Below are positions 45,977 to 55,228 of a stretch of 64,000 nt of DNA, piece after piece. Source of the stretch: Neptunicella sp048268085. Its GTDB lineage: Bacteria; Pseudomonadota; Gammaproteobacteria; Enterobacterales; Alteromonadaceae. Numbering within the stretch: the first letter of the stretch is position 1; the number at the start of each line of letters is the position of its first letter. The notes under the pieces were generated by a model. It did not search any database, was not told the DNA's origin, and saw only the letters and a program-made list of their open reading frames with translations. The stretch lies in contig NZ_JBLWWF010000011.1 of the NCBI RefSeq assembly GCF_048268085.1, forward strand, positions 62,001 to 126,000, read 5' to 3'. The position numbers were made by a program, and so were the translations under genes.

Positions 45977-46112
45977 GATGGCGCTGTAAGGTGTGTGTAC
46001 TTTCGTACCACCAAACCATACATATTTTCATTAGTACGACTTGTGGAGCACTTCAGAAGTGCTTGAAGCCAAAATCTATCAAGATATACCTCAGCTTGAT
46101 ACAGTCGCCATC
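45977..46112 (-). ncRNA. Candidate DRT3-associated structured RNA with AC-repeat tract
   Basis: On the minus strand 17 bases after the drt3b stop, GATGGCG-A-CTGTA (46112-46100) pairs with TACAGCGCCATC (45988-45977): a 12-bp stem with one bulged A. Inside are TCAAG/CTTGA (46095-46099 with 46079-46083), AGCACTT/AAGTGCT (46047-46063) and GTAC-GAAA-GTAC (46008-45997). The last arm runs into ACACACAC (45991-45998, minus) immediately before the closing arm. DRT3 systems use a non-coding RNA, and I recall that an AC tract serves as its template. Ends are predicted only. Confidence 0.7.
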
Positions 46113-46129
46113 AAATAAAAAATACTTAC

Positions 46130-48073
46130 TCAGTAACCAAATAGCAAGTTGTTTTTGACAATCAAATTATTCAATACAAGCTCATCGTTCCAACATACAA
46201 ACCAACAGTTAGTAACTAATTGCTCTAGAAGTTCATTGGAATCTTCGTCGTTAAGTGCTTTATCAAACAAAACTTTCTCAAGCTTCAATCCCCATTGTTT
46301 TTTCGTCTTTTGGTCGATATATGGGCAGGACATTGAATCTAGGAGCAGGTAACAAATCCTTGCGTCAAAACTAACTCGCTCTATCCTCTTAAGCCTTTTG
46401 TTTATCTCTTTAACAACACCAGCCTTGATTTGATTGTATTCCTCATGATTCTTTATATAAAACAAAACAGCTACTAAGTTGAAATAATCAAAACAGTCTT
46501 CTTTATCGATATATTCCGCAGCGCTGTGTTTTAAACCATCAAGTCCGAAGACTTCTTTCACTACTTTTGGTGATAAAAGATACTCACTTCCCATAGAACT
46601 TGAGACACACAGCAAATTGGCAAATTCTATCGGCACAAAGAAACTGGCGTTGTTTTCTCTTTGAGTTACTACACAACTTTCAAAAAACTCTTTTATAAGC
46701 GAACTTACTTCTAAGACAATTGAATCTACTTCTTCAGGAAAGTGGTCTTTATAAAATTCGTGCAAAATGTTGCACATTGAACACAATTTGACACTATTGT
46801 TAGAAGTGGGAGATACGTTAAATAAATGGAACGCTATATCTAATAACGTTAACAGCGAGTTCTTAATGTCACTGAATTTGCTTTCCATAAACCAATCATA
46901 CTTTGTGACTTTTATGAGCTGGTTGTGTAAAGCTGAAATAACGTAACCACACATAACAGAATATGCTTTCTTATCCTGATAAGAGGCTGCCATTACTCTA
47001 TCAATAAACTTCCTTTTTATTTGGCTTGGCTTTCTTAGTTCAACTAACCCGTCTTCTTTTCTTTCGAATATTGTTTTGAACAGCCATGAGATTGATTCAC
47101 CAGTTTGTAGTTTGGCTCTAGTAACACCTGTGATGAATGGTCTTTCACTCTTTACTGTTTTGTTTTCGTTAATGTGTAATTTATAAAACCGAAGCTTACT
47201 TTGTAACACAGAAGATATTTTTTCTAATGCACCATCCTTTGAAGAAAAAATATAGTAGTCATCCACATAACGCTTAATATCATAGTCCACGCTAGGCTCT
47301 AGGCCATGCGTCTTTAATTCTTCGCATATCTCGTTGTCTATTGCTTGTAAAATAATTTCTGCAAATACCCTACTAACTTCGTTACCTATAATAATCCCAT
47401 TTGTTTCATTAAAGTTAGAACGCTGCATTAACTGGTCAAAAAATTTAGCGAAATCCGAATTGGATCTCGTCTCTTTTGCAAAGCTTTTTCCTTTGATAGC
47501 CCATGATATGGAATGCGTATAGATGTTCTCAAAAAACCTTGAAATATCCAGCGCCCAAAACTTCGAATACTTTCTTTCTAAAGCCAAAAATTCCTTAGAC
47601 TCGAAGAATTTATTTAGTCTTGTATAACTTTTATAGGCAAAATAAGTTGATGCGGGCTTTTCGTCGAGATTCTGTGCCAAGGTCTCGTTGTAATAACAAA
47701 CTGTAGATACTTTATAAGGTGCTCTAATTGAAAACGCACTATTGGTGGTATGATTGATAATTCGCTTTTCAAACGTCTGATATAAATCAACCATTTGGTT
47801 TTGTGACGCAGGGTGAAGTATACCTAAATGTCTTAATCCACCGTTTGATTTTAAGATTGAGTACTTTAAAGGTACGAAATCTTTTTCTTCCGATTTAGAA
47901 ATAAATATGCACTCAATTATCTTCTTTTTGAAATCGCTAGAGATCTCTGACTTGTGATATTGATCCATATGCTTGTAAAACCAATAATTACTAAAAATTA
48001 TTGGAACATCTTCTGGAGATGTCTCAGATAGCAATACCCTGTTGAAGTCATTCTTTTTGATTATTGATTTCAT
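46130..48073 (-). CDS. drt3b: Antiviral reverse transcriptase Drt3b
   Basis: The product of about 647 residues has a reverse-transcriptase palm with the catalytic YVDDYYIF motif (near residue 265), the conserved ALDISRFFENIYTHSISWAI segment (motif A) and the later HINENKTV (motif D/E region). A C-terminal helical extension of about 270 residues follows. Size and partnership with a second, shorter RT match the DRT type 3 defence system (UG8-type RT). ATG 48073, two bases after the drt3a stop with GGAG upstream, is chosen over TTG 48085. The paired gene and downstream RNA support the call. Confidence 0.88.
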   Translation of the reverse strand: MKSIIKKNDFNRVLLSETSPEDVPIIFSNYWFYKHMDQYHKSEISSDFKKKIIECIFISKSEEKDFVPLKYSILKSNGGLRHLGILHPASQNQMVDLYQTFEKRIINHTTNSAFSIRAPYKVSTVCYYNETLAQNLDEKPASTYFAYKSYTRLNKFFESKEFLALERKYSKFWALDISRFFENIYTHSISWAIKGKSFAKETRSNSDFAKFFDQLMQRSNFNETNGIIIGNEVSRVFAEIILQAIDNEICEELKTHGLEPSVDYDIKRYVDDYYIFSSKDGALEKISSVLQSKLRFYKLHINENKTVKSERPFITGVTRAKLQTGESISWLFKTIFERKEDGLVELRKPSQIKRKFIDRVMAASYQDKKAYSVMCGYVISALHNQLIKVTKYDWFMESKFSDIKNSLLTLLDIAFHLFNVSPTSNNSVKLCSMCNILHEFYKDHFPEEVDSIVLEVSSLIKEFFESCVVTQRENNASFFVPIEFANLLCVSSSMGSEYLLSPKVVKEVFGLDGLKHSAAEYIDKEDCFDYFNLVAVLFYIKNHEEYNQIKAGVVKEINKRLKRIERVSFDARICYLLLDSMSCPYIDQKTKKQWGLKLEKVLFDKALNDEDSNELLEQLVTNCWFVCWNDELVLNNLIVKNNLLFGY

Positions 48074-48075
48074 CG

Positions 48076-49338
48076 TTAGCTCCAAGCCTTCTTTATTTCA
48101 GCGAAGTCCTGATAGCTGAACCTGCAAAACTCCCTTTCTCTGAATCCCCGCGTAAAGCTATGCTTGGCAAGCCCTTTTCTAGTGTTAAATGAAAGAGAGC
48201 GTTTGATTCTTTTACTTAACTTTGAGCGCTTACCGAACAACAAGTTCTGATAAAAACTATCAAGTTCCTTTAACCCTTGATATTGATCTATGAAGTTGTA
48301 GTTGTGGTAAATACCAGAGTAAACATTTGGAGCACTAGAAGAGCTTTCTAAAAGAAAATTCTTGGTTAAGAACTTCAGTCTTTTATTTAGTAACTCTATA
48401 TCTGGTTGACTCGCTTGTTCGGATGATAAAACAGCGGTAAAGCTTCTAATGACGCGCTTTTTTATTTTATTTATTTTATTAGGTGCAATTGATACTTCGA
48501 CATTCCGCCTTTTGAACTCAACATTCTTACCTACCGTTTCTTCATTTTTTTCGATATGAAATTCATAACCAAGAAAGTCGAACGAAGTGATCTTATATAT
48601 TTTGTTTGAGGCTTTCTCAACTTGAGAGAAAAATACTTTTTCACCTGTATTATGAAACTCCAAGGCTTGTGGTAAACCTGATTCAGCAAGCTTTTGTTTC
48701 ATCAGGCTTTTGTTTAAAGTAGGTGTAGATATGACAATGATATCGTCAACAAACCTTGCGTAAAAAAGGACCTCCTTCATAGAGCGTATCTTTTCGTCGA
48801 AATGGCACATCATTAGTTCAGATAGAGCTGAACTTATTCCTAATCCCCTTGGTAGACCCTTTGTTCCTATTAAATTTAGCTCTTGAAATAGAGCCTCTAA
48901 AATCCTTAGGGTCTTAGTGCTTAATATTGAGTCAGACTTTAACTTTCTTAAGATTTCTCTTCTATCAAATGATTCGTAAAAAGATTTAATATCCAAACGA
49001 TGTACGGAATAGTTATATGAATCTTTGAGGTGGGATAACAGGAGTTGGATATTAGAATTTCTGTCGTTACATCGAGTGTTGTAATTTCTCTGAATGTTAC
49101 CAACTAGTAGGTTATGAGCCAAAATCGCCTTTGGCTGTTTTATTGTCCAAGCATTTTTCCCCTTAATTTTTATCTTGTCTATAGCACCGCCCCAGATGGT
49201 GTTTGATTTGATATCGACAACGGCAGAAGTCGCTATTGAGTTGAGAGTTAAAGATTTTTTAAACTCACTTATTTTTAGGAGATTTCTATATCTGACCGCC
49301 TTTCTTAAATTTCCAGCAACATATGCTTTTTCGTTCAC
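48076..49338 (-). CDS. drt3a: Antiviral reverse transcriptase Drt3a
   Basis: This 420-residue RT has HRLDIKSFYESFDRREILRK (motif A, near residue 115), GTKGLPRGLGISSALSELMM (motif B) and YARFVDDIIVIS (motif C) and ends in a basic C-terminal region. Short group-II-intron maturase or integrase domains are absent. Together with the longer Drt3b directly downstream it forms a DRT3 pair (UG3-type RT), which protects cells from phage. GTG 49338 follows GGAGG with four bases between and is the only good start. Confidence 0.9.
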   Translation of the reverse strand: MNEKAYVAGNLRKAVRYRNLLKISEFKKSLTLNSIATSAVVDIKSNTIWGGAIDKIKIKGKNAWTIKQPKAILAHNLLVGNIQRNYNTRCNDRNSNIQLLLSHLKDSYNYSVHRLDIKSFYESFDRREILRKLKSDSILSTKTLRILEALFQELNLIGTKGLPRGLGISSALSELMMCHFDEKIRSMKEVLFYARFVDDIIVISTPTLNKSLMKQKLAESGLPQALEFHNTGEKVFFSQVEKASNKIYKITSFDFLGYEFHIEKNEETVGKNVEFKRRNVEVSIAPNKINKIKKRVIRSFTAVLSSEQASQPDIELLNKRLKFLTKNFLLESSSSAPNVYSGIYHNYNFIDQYQGLKELDSFYQNLLFGKRSKLSKRIKRSLSFNTRKGLAKHSFTRGFREREFCRFSYQDFAEIKKAWS

Positions 49339-49488
49339 ATGACCTCCTTATCCTTACCAAGATATTTTTCTTAAAGTACCAAATAATTGTTTGGGCTTAA
49401 GACGCTTACAAGTGGTTACTCACAACATACAAAATTCATTGCCAATTCACCAGAAAAAACAATAAATTACTCAACCAAAAGGATTTTG

Positions 49489-50442
49489 TTAAAACAACCC
49501 ACTACCACCTTCAGCAGAAGGATGAGTCGCTTCATAAACTTCAGATAATTTTTTACGGCTAACATGAGTGTATAGCTGGGTAGTGAGGATACTGGCATGG
49601 CCTAACATTTCTTGAATGTGGCGAAGGTCAGCACCATTATCAAGCATCGTAGTTGCGGTGTTGTGGCGGTAAAGGTGGCACGCACCTGAACGGTCAAACC
49701 CGGCTAACTTAACGTATTGAGAGGCCATATCTGAAAGTTTTCCCGGCACATATCGTTTGCCATTGTTAGCCAGAAACAATGCCTTTCCTGAACCGATGAA
49801 TGCAAACATTGGTCGGATTTTACCTATGTAAAATGCCAACCATTCACAACCACGGGTGCTGATTGGCACCAATCGTTCTTTCTTACCTTTGCCATGAACT
49901 CGAACCAGTTTACTGCTGAAGTCAATGTCATCGAGATTAAGTTTTACTAATTCACCCCGTCTTATGCCTGTTGCAAAAAATGTTTCTAGAATTGCGCGGT
50001 CTCGTAATCCTTTAATCCCAAACAACAGTGGCTGTTCTAAAATGGTTTCTATTTCTTTAACCGAATAGAGTGACTTGGGTATTTGCTCCCCTTTCGAAGG
50101 TAGTTCAATGTTCGCAAGCGTATTGGTAGTTAGTAATTTCTTGATATACATATACTTCACAAACGTTTTTACGAATGTGAGTAAATTTCGTTTTTGTGCG
50201 GGGCTTAAGGGTTGGTTATCTAATGCTTTCCGATATGCATTTAAATAAGCTGCATAGTCATCCATCAAATCCAAATCAATTTGATCAATACGAGTAACGT
50301 TGCGGTCTAAACACCAAAGAAAAAACTTCTTAAGACCGCCACGTTTTCCGCGCACCGTATCTGAGCTTTGCCCCTTTGCAAGACAAAGCTCAAAGTAGTA
50401 CGTGGCACAGCGCCAGATACGTTTAGTGGAAGGCTTGACCAT
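49489..50442 (-). CDS. Tyrosine recombinase
   Basis: The 317-residue product has the full catalytic set: first Arg in GIRRGELVKLNLDDI, HLYRHNTATTML (His-x-x-Arg), LGHASILTTQLYTH (His and nucleophile Tyr). An N-terminal SAM-like domain (FELCLAKGQSSDTVRGKRGG) is present. It resembles XerC-type recombinases of mobile elements. It is the last gene of a chain of four overlapping genes with istA, istB and the primase-core gene, starting inside the last (20-base overlap). No att site was identified. Confidence 0.92.
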   Translation of the reverse strand: MVKPSTKRIWRCATYYFELCLAKGQSSDTVRGKRGGLKKFFLWCLDRNVTRIDQIDLDLMDDYAAYLNAYRKALDNQPLSPAQKRNLLTFVKTFVKYMYIKKLLTTNTLANIELPSKGEQIPKSLYSVKEIETILEQPLLFGIKGLRDRAILETFFATGIRRGELVKLNLDDIDFSSKLVRVHGKGKKERLVPISTRGCEWLAFYIGKIRPMFAFIGSGKALFLANNGKRYVPGKLSDMASQYVKLAGFDRSGACHLYRHNTATTMLDNGADLRHIQEMLGHASILTTQLYTHVSRKKLSEVYEATHPSAEGGSGLF

Positions 50443-50914
50443 GCATCAACTCTTTGGCAAATGCCATTCCAACATCAACAAACGCTTTAGGCTCTGGTTT
50501 ATGCCAATAGACTACAGACTTATCACCGTTGCGCAATCGGCCTACTCGATGCCCAACCGCAGAAATAATACTGCCGTTGTTATCCACCATTGGTATCACA
50601 ATACAACCCCGAAATAGTTCATGACCTGTAGGTCGAACTAGACCGCAACGTTGCAAACTACCACGTATTTCAGCTCCCTCTGGTGATTTAGCTTTAGGAA
50701 TGTTTTTGCCCAAGGTGCGATCACAATATCCGATACTCAACTCTGTAATAAACTCATTATCAATACAGCAATTATTGCCCACAAACTGCTGCGCAAAAGG
50801 GCTATCCTGATAACGCTGCTGGTAATATTCAAATGCCTGTTGAATATGTAAATTGTCTAAATTTACCTGTCCCAATACCTGCATATAAGAAGATTGTTGT
50901 TCTGAAATACTCAT
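50423..50914 (-). CDS. DnaG N-terminal catalytic-core-like protein, no zinc finger or Toprim
   Basis: The 163-residue product resembles the Toprim_N part of DnaG primase: AFEYYQQRYQDSPFAQQFVG (residues 24-43), ITELSIGYCDRTLGKNIPKA, then LFRGCIVIPMVDNNGSIISAV and a GHRVG strand, ending in YWHKPEPKAFVDVG. Unlike DnaG it has no CHC2 zinc finger before and no Toprim acidic cluster after, so it is unlikely to prime on its own. ATG overlaps the istB stop as ATGA. Its role in the element is unknown. Confidence 0.65.
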   Translation of the reverse strand: MSISEQQSSYMQVLGQVNLDNLHIQQAFEYYQQRYQDSPFAQQFVGNNCCIDNEFITELSIGYCDRTLGKNIPKAKSPEGAEIRGSLQRCGLVRPTGHELFRGCIVIPMVDNNGSIISAVGHRVGRLRNGDKSVVYWHKPEPKAFVDVGMAFAKELMHGQAFH

Positions 50915-51666
50915 TTTCCACCTCCATTTACACCGAGCTTCTTACGAATAGAACCTCCCAATTTGCGATCAATGAGATGTGCATTGTGAACAATACGATC
51001 TAACACTGAGTCGGCAATCGTGGGGTCCCCAAAAGCTTCGTACCAACTCGACATCGGATACTGAGAGGTAATAATCAGTGAGCCTTTTTGATCACGTGAT
51101 TCAATAAACTCAAATAACAAATGCCTTTGAGCAGTACTTAACGGGGCAACGCCCCAATCATCAATTACAATGACTGAAGCACGGTTGAGTTTTTTACAAT
51201 ACTGCGTAAACCGCTCTTCTTTATCCGCTGCCGTTAAGAGCAATAGCAGCTCGTTATAGCGGAAGAAGAGAACACTCAAGCCTGTCATGATGACTTTGTT
51301 AGCAAGAGCGCAAGCTAAATGTGTTTTTCCTGACCCTGTAGGGCCAGTGAATACAACATGTTGATTGTTTCGAAGCCAATGTAACTCCGCCAAATCCTCG
51401 ACTTTGGCTGGTTCTAAACCGGGATGGAGTTTGTAATCAATCATGCCAATTACAGCATTAGGCCAACGTAACTTAGCCTGCCGCTGAAGCGTTTTAATGC
51501 GTTTGTTTAGTGTTGATGACTCTTCTGCTGATAGCAGATGGTCAAGTCGAGCTAAAAAGCTCTTACTATCGAAAGCCTTCGAAGAAAATTGCACTTCTAA
51601 TGCTGCCATTACACCTGTCAATTTGAGTTTCACGCATTTATCAATCACATTGTCTCTAAGCTTCAT
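50911..51666 (-). CDS. istB: IS21 helper ATPase IstB
   Basis: The protein of about 251 residues is an AAA+ ATPase with Walker A (VVFTGPTGSGKTHLACALAN, near residue 100) and Walker B (ASVIVIDDWGVAPLST). The N-terminal MAALEVQFSSKAF region matches IstB. It selects and remodels target DNA for IstA. ATG 51664-51666 has GGAGG upstream; the open frame from 51759 lies inside istA. It overlaps the primase-core gene by 4 bases. Confidence 0.95.
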   Translation of the reverse strand: MKLRDNVIDKCVKLKLTGVMAALEVQFSSKAFDSKSFLARLDHLLSAEESSTLNKRIKTLQRQAKLRWPNAVIGMIDYKLHPGLEPAKVEDLAELHWLRNNQHVVFTGPTGSGKTHLACALANKVIMTGLSVLFFRYNELLLLLTAADKEERFTQYCKKLNRASVIVIDDWGVAPLSTAQRHLLFEFIESRDQKGSLIITSQYPMSSWYEAFGDPTIADSVLDRIVHNAHLIDRKLGGSIRKKLGVNGGGK

Positions 51667-53209
51667 GAGAACCTCCGTAGTAATCACTACCTCGCACATT
51701 TTCATGAGCTGCGATATATGCAGGTAGATTTTCGATGCCGTCTTGCTCGTCCTGAGCACGCAAAACTAACTCAACATCAGACACACTCAACATGTCATGT
51801 TGAAGCGCATATTCACACGCATCATCAAGCACATTGCTGCCTTTTTTATTACTGAGTTTAATCAGCGCTCGGCAACGTTTTCCAATGGCACGAGAGCGCG
51901 GGTTATTTACCTTGGAGTACCAAAGCTCAACTAGCTGGCTAACATGTGATCCAGATTCAACAGCCCATGCCAGATTTTTATCCATATCATTACTTTCAAA
52001 ATCAGCAAGGTGATCAGGATGCATGTGTTCTTTGAGAATAGTGCTGCCCATAGGATCATCAACTAGTTCGTGTTCTGCAACAAGCTGATGCAAATGTACA
52101 ACGCGAATATGGGTGAGCGTGGCGTATACCTCAACTTGTTCGCCATGAATCATCCAAGGGACCGAATATTCATGATGACGATATTTAACCGTGTACTCTG
52201 GTGACACTTGCTGCATCATTTTCTGAACAATCATGTCAAAATCAGCATAAGGAAGTGAATTCAGGGCACTTTTCTCGTTCTTGTCAAACAAGTCATTACG
52301 TGAGAAATCTAAGCCTTGGAAATTTAAGTTATTCAGCACTTCAACTTCTTTGGCCAAATGTTGATTAACTTCCTTCAGATTAAAAAATTCCCAGTCCTGA
52401 TTCATCGGAATGATAACGCGCTGAGTGACGAACTTAACGCCTAATTCCGCAAGCGATTTATCTTGTGGACGACCTACACGACAACTATCCATCAGACAAT
52501 TGTAATGTTCTCCAAAGGCGCTTACGTTCTCAACAAATGTAGGAATAAGCCCCGGTTGTGAAACCAGTGCTTTGGCATTGTCCATGACGACCACTTCGGT
52601 AGCACCACCGTAGTACATGAACATACGACGCATAGATTCAATCCAATCAGCCGTGGTTTCACCGGGTGTGGCAAAGGCAAAAATCTTTTGGCTAGAGCCG
52701 AGCACTGCAACAAAGACTTTAGCCCAGACCTTTTCACCGTTTAGGTTGTAGCTGACTTTGGTCCCAGCATAGTCGATATAAACGACTTCACCTGCGGCAT
52801 GAAGCTGCTTCATGGAAAGCTTACAGCGTTTCAAGATTTTCTTGAGGGTGCGACAAAAGTGCGAATAGCTCATTGCCGACATCGGATCTTCTGCTTTGTA
52901 CTCAATGTACAGCACAGTTATCGATTTTCGTTTACCTTTCTCCTTGGTGCGCTCTCCCACAATATATTGAATTTTTGGAATACGCGTTTTAACGTTTTTC
53001 AAAACATCAGGAAACAACAGCTTAACAAGCGCATCGTCGTTGAGCTGTTCAGCTAAAAGGTGATCGACATCGTACTTTTCACAACGCTTGTTAAGTCGCA
53101 CCATCGAAGACGGTGAAACGTTAGCAAACTCTGCTTGTTTACGAATAGTAATATCGGGCAATACGCATTTTGCGCGAATTGCTGCCCGGATTTGATTTGG
53201 TTGTAACAT
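51656..53209 (-). CDS. istA: IS21 transposase IstA
   Basis: The 517-residue DDE transposase has an N-terminal helix-turn-helix (DITIRKQAEFANVSPSSMVR), the first Asp in VVYIDYAGTKVSY, the second in EVVVMDNAKALVS, and a late DKSLAELGVKFV for the glutamate. The C-terminal half binds the element ends and IstB. The length is in the normal IS21 range. It is followed by istB with an 11-base overlap. Confidence 0.94.
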   Translation of the reverse strand: MLQPNQIRAAIRAKCVLPDITIRKQAEFANVSPSSMVRLNKRCEKYDVDHLLAEQLNDDALVKLLFPDVLKNVKTRIPKIQYIVGERTKEKGKRKSITVLYIEYKAEDPMSAMSYSHFCRTLKKILKRCKLSMKQLHAAGEVVYIDYAGTKVSYNLNGEKVWAKVFVAVLGSSQKIFAFATPGETTADWIESMRRMFMYYGGATEVVVMDNAKALVSQPGLIPTFVENVSAFGEHYNCLMDSCRVGRPQDKSLAELGVKFVTQRVIIPMNQDWEFFNLKEVNQHLAKEVEVLNNLNFQGLDFSRNDLFDKNEKSALNSLPYADFDMIVQKMMQQVSPEYTVKYRHHEYSVPWMIHGEQVEVYATLTHIRVVHLHQLVAEHELVDDPMGSTILKEHMHPDHLADFESNDMDKNLAWAVESGSHVSQLVELWYSKVNNPRSRAIGKRCRALIKLSNKKGSNVLDDACEYALQHDMLSVSDVELVLRAQDEQDGIENLPAYIAAHENVRGSDYYGGSHEA

Positions 53210-53336
53210 GTTTTTTATACCTTTATTCTTCTAAAATAAAGGCACAGAGGGGCAGACAAGAAAATTAGGTTAATTTCTTGACAGATAGCCCACTTACAAC
53301 GACACTTAAAGCATCATCTCGTTCAAAGATGTTTTT

Positions 53337-53373
53337 CAAAAGCCCTAGAGTTACAGCTCGTGATGGGCTTTTG
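53337..53373 (-). terminator. Terminator before the PrtN-like gene
   Basis: CAAAAGCCC (53337-53345) and GGGCTTTTG (53365-53373) pair around a 19-base loop. On the minus strand it lies 56 bases past the stop of the gene at 53430. Confidence 0.6.
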
Positions 53374-53429
53374 TCGTTTCTGCGCCAAATAAATTTTTAC
53401 TACTAATACTGCTTAGTTTGTTAAGTTAA

Positions 53430-53696
53430 CTATTCATCGTCTTGTTCCTTCTTAAATGCTTGCTCAGCTAAAAATTCCGCCACGTCTTTTACTAAGGCAA
53501 ACTTGCCGCGACGGTGTGGCATTTCAAATGTTTGTACTGGAAATACACCTCGTAATATCGCCTGTTTAACAGCATCTACTGAACGAAAATTCAATGCTCG
53601 ATGTAATTGCTTTAGCGTTAAAATTGGCGAGCCATGAAGCTTTAATAAGTCAGCTTCAAGGGCTTTTTCCAGCTCCTGTTTTTCAGTCTCACTCAA
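53430..53696 (-). CDS. Small DNA-binding-like protein, PrtN-type
   Basis: The 88-residue acidic-basic product has a helix-turn-helix-like centre: LTLKQLHRALNFRSVDAVKQ, then AILRGVFPVQTF and a PHRRGKFALVKDVAEFLAEQ end. This layout resembles pyocin activator PrtN-type regulators. It is divergent from the 325-residue unknown gene and upstream of the IS21-like operon. The call is tentative. Confidence 0.5.
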   Translation of the reverse strand: MSETEKQELEKALEADLLKLHGSPILTLKQLHRALNFRSVDAVKQAILRGVFPVQTFEMPHRRGKFALVKDVAEFLAEQAFKKEQDDE

Positions 53697-53811
53697 GTTA
53701 AGTCACTCTCCTTTTGGTAATAATCGGGACTTTTAGCCTAGAATTAGATTTAAGCCAGATCTACGTCAGGTGAACAGGAGCAATTAATTGAGTTTTTTAT
53801 GAGGTAACCAC

Positions 53812-54789
53812 TTGATAAGTAATAAGAATGTTATTTATCGAAATTTGGAAAAAATCATGAATATTGGCGAAAACCCATATACTTCTATCAAAAATAAATA
53901 TAGGAAAAGTTTAAATAGACATTCAATTCGTCAATACAAACGCTTGCGCACAAGCTTAAAGCGGGTATTCACACAGGTTAAATTTCAGGATTATTTAGCG
54001 TTAAAAGGCTATAAAACGATTGCAGAATTGCTCAGAAATATAAGTCTAGCCGAACGCCACAGCTACTCTGATCCTACCCGTATCGACAAATTTATCAGTG
54101 ATAGTGAGTATAGAAGCGGCTATTGGTATAAATTGGCAAATGGCCAGTCTATTACCTCTCAAGCAAAATTTTTCCAAATAAACGATGCTTTAGGGTTTTA
54201 TGATGTGTTTGGTTATGTTCATTACTTCTGGAATTTATTAAATCGAGAAGTCAGAGTTCCCAATTGCGCTTTTCAGTTGCCAGTCGTAATGAAAAAGAGA
54301 ATATTTAAAACGCATCATTTTTCAAACGGTCTAACTACAGAAGCGTTTATCAACAACCTAAAACAAATAAATCCTATTCAACTCGAAACCCTGTATGACA
54401 TAAAATCCTTTGATTCATTGCTCGCACTAATGGTGATGTGTATTGCTCATCAATATCGTGGGGGTAAAAAAGTAAGTCGTAAAGTAGAAAAATATCTTTA
54501 TGCGCAATTTCTTTATCTGATGGTATTCAAATACAACATCAGACTAATTGAGGAGCTTTACCTTTATATTTTCTTTTCCCTTGAATCCAACTCATTATTC
54601 AAAACTAAAAATATTAAAAAATCATTAGAAATTGAGCAATTATTTACTGACAAAACTTTCGTTGAATCACTTACCTCATCAGCCAACTTAATAAATGAAA
54701 AAGTACAAGAGAAAACGATCAGCCAAAAGATTATGACATATTTAGATAGGCAAACGAATCACCCTTACTTTCATGCTTATGATAAATAA
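53812..54789 (+). CDS. Unknown 325-residue basic protein of the island
   Basis: The product is rich in Lys, Tyr and Phe, with no recognisable domain. It has a basic N-terminal stretch (IKNKYRKSLNRHSIRQYKRL), a WYKLANGQSITSQAKF segment and helix-rich later parts (YLYIFFSLESN). TTG 53812 has GAGGT 8 bases upstream; ATG 53857 is the alternative. It is followed by two further plus-strand unknown genes after a 439-base gap. Low G+C relative to the core suggests transfer. No function can be assigned. Confidence 0.65.
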   Translation: MISNKNVIYRNLEKIMNIGENPYTSIKNKYRKSLNRHSIRQYKRLRTSLKRVFTQVKFQDYLALKGYKTIAELLRNISLAERHSYSDPTRIDKFISDSEYRSGYWYKLANGQSITSQAKFFQINDALGFYDVFGYVHYFWNLLNREVRVPNCAFQLPVVMKKRIFKTHHFSNGLTTEAFINNLKQINPIQLETLYDIKSFDSLLALMVMCIAHQYRGGKKVSRKVEKYLYAQFLYLMVFKYNIRLIEELYLYIFFSLESNSLFKTKNIKKSLEIEQLFTDKTFVESLTSSANLINEKVQEKTISQKIMTYLDRQTNHPYFHAYDK

Positions 54790-55228
54790 CTATGATTATT
54801 GAACTAAGCACTAATTAATTTTCGATCAATTATTTCTGTTTCGTTCACATGCCATTATTGTTTCAGGGATATCAACTTAGCTGTGTCACTTAGATGAAAT
54901 CAGGTATGTCTTTTTAGGGTAATATATAGTTGTAAAATGACGTGATAATGGCACTTAAATACCATAGAGATGAAACACAAAAAGCTATCGGACTGAAACA
55001 ATAATGGTATGTAAATGAAGCATACACCAATAGGTGTAGCTGAATTAATTATAATAAAAATAAATAGTTAGGTGATCTTTAAGATCCCAACATCAGGCTA
55101 GCACGACTATTTGTGAAAGACTATTTCTTCATCAACCCCCACCTCTTTTGAACAATCAATTCTTGGCAAATCTCAATCGGATTTCGTAGTGTTATCACCT
55201 CAATTTTATCGATAAGGCGGATAACAAT
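54790..55228. other. A/T-rich intergenic region
   Basis: No ORF of note. Two small inverted repeats stand out: TACACC-AATA-GGTGTA at 55023-55038 and GATCTT-T-AAGATC at 55074-55086. They may be operators of the downstream genes. Confidence 0.4.

Larger units (their letters stand above)
49489..53283 (-). mobile_element. IS21-like element with extra primase-core and recombinase genes
   Basis: istA (53209), istB (51666), a DnaG-core-like gene (50914) and a tyrosine recombinase (50442) are read in one direction and each overlaps the next (11, 4 and 20 bases). The AT-rich region beyond istA contains an inverted repeat, CAAGAAA and TTTCTTG (53260-53280). I could not match terminal inverted repeats, so the ends given are approximate. 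Confidence 0.6.

Noticed and set aside
46130..49338. Retron or group II intron
   Set aside because: Two coupled RTs without msr-msd repeats, maturase, or domain V/VI-like RNA.
50423..50914. Functional DNA primase
   Set aside because: Zinc finger and Toprim acidic motifs are missing.
49489..53283. IS21 terminal inverted repeats
   Set aside because: CAAGAAA/TTTCTTG near 53270 has no convincing partner on the other side of the recombinase gene; ends left open.
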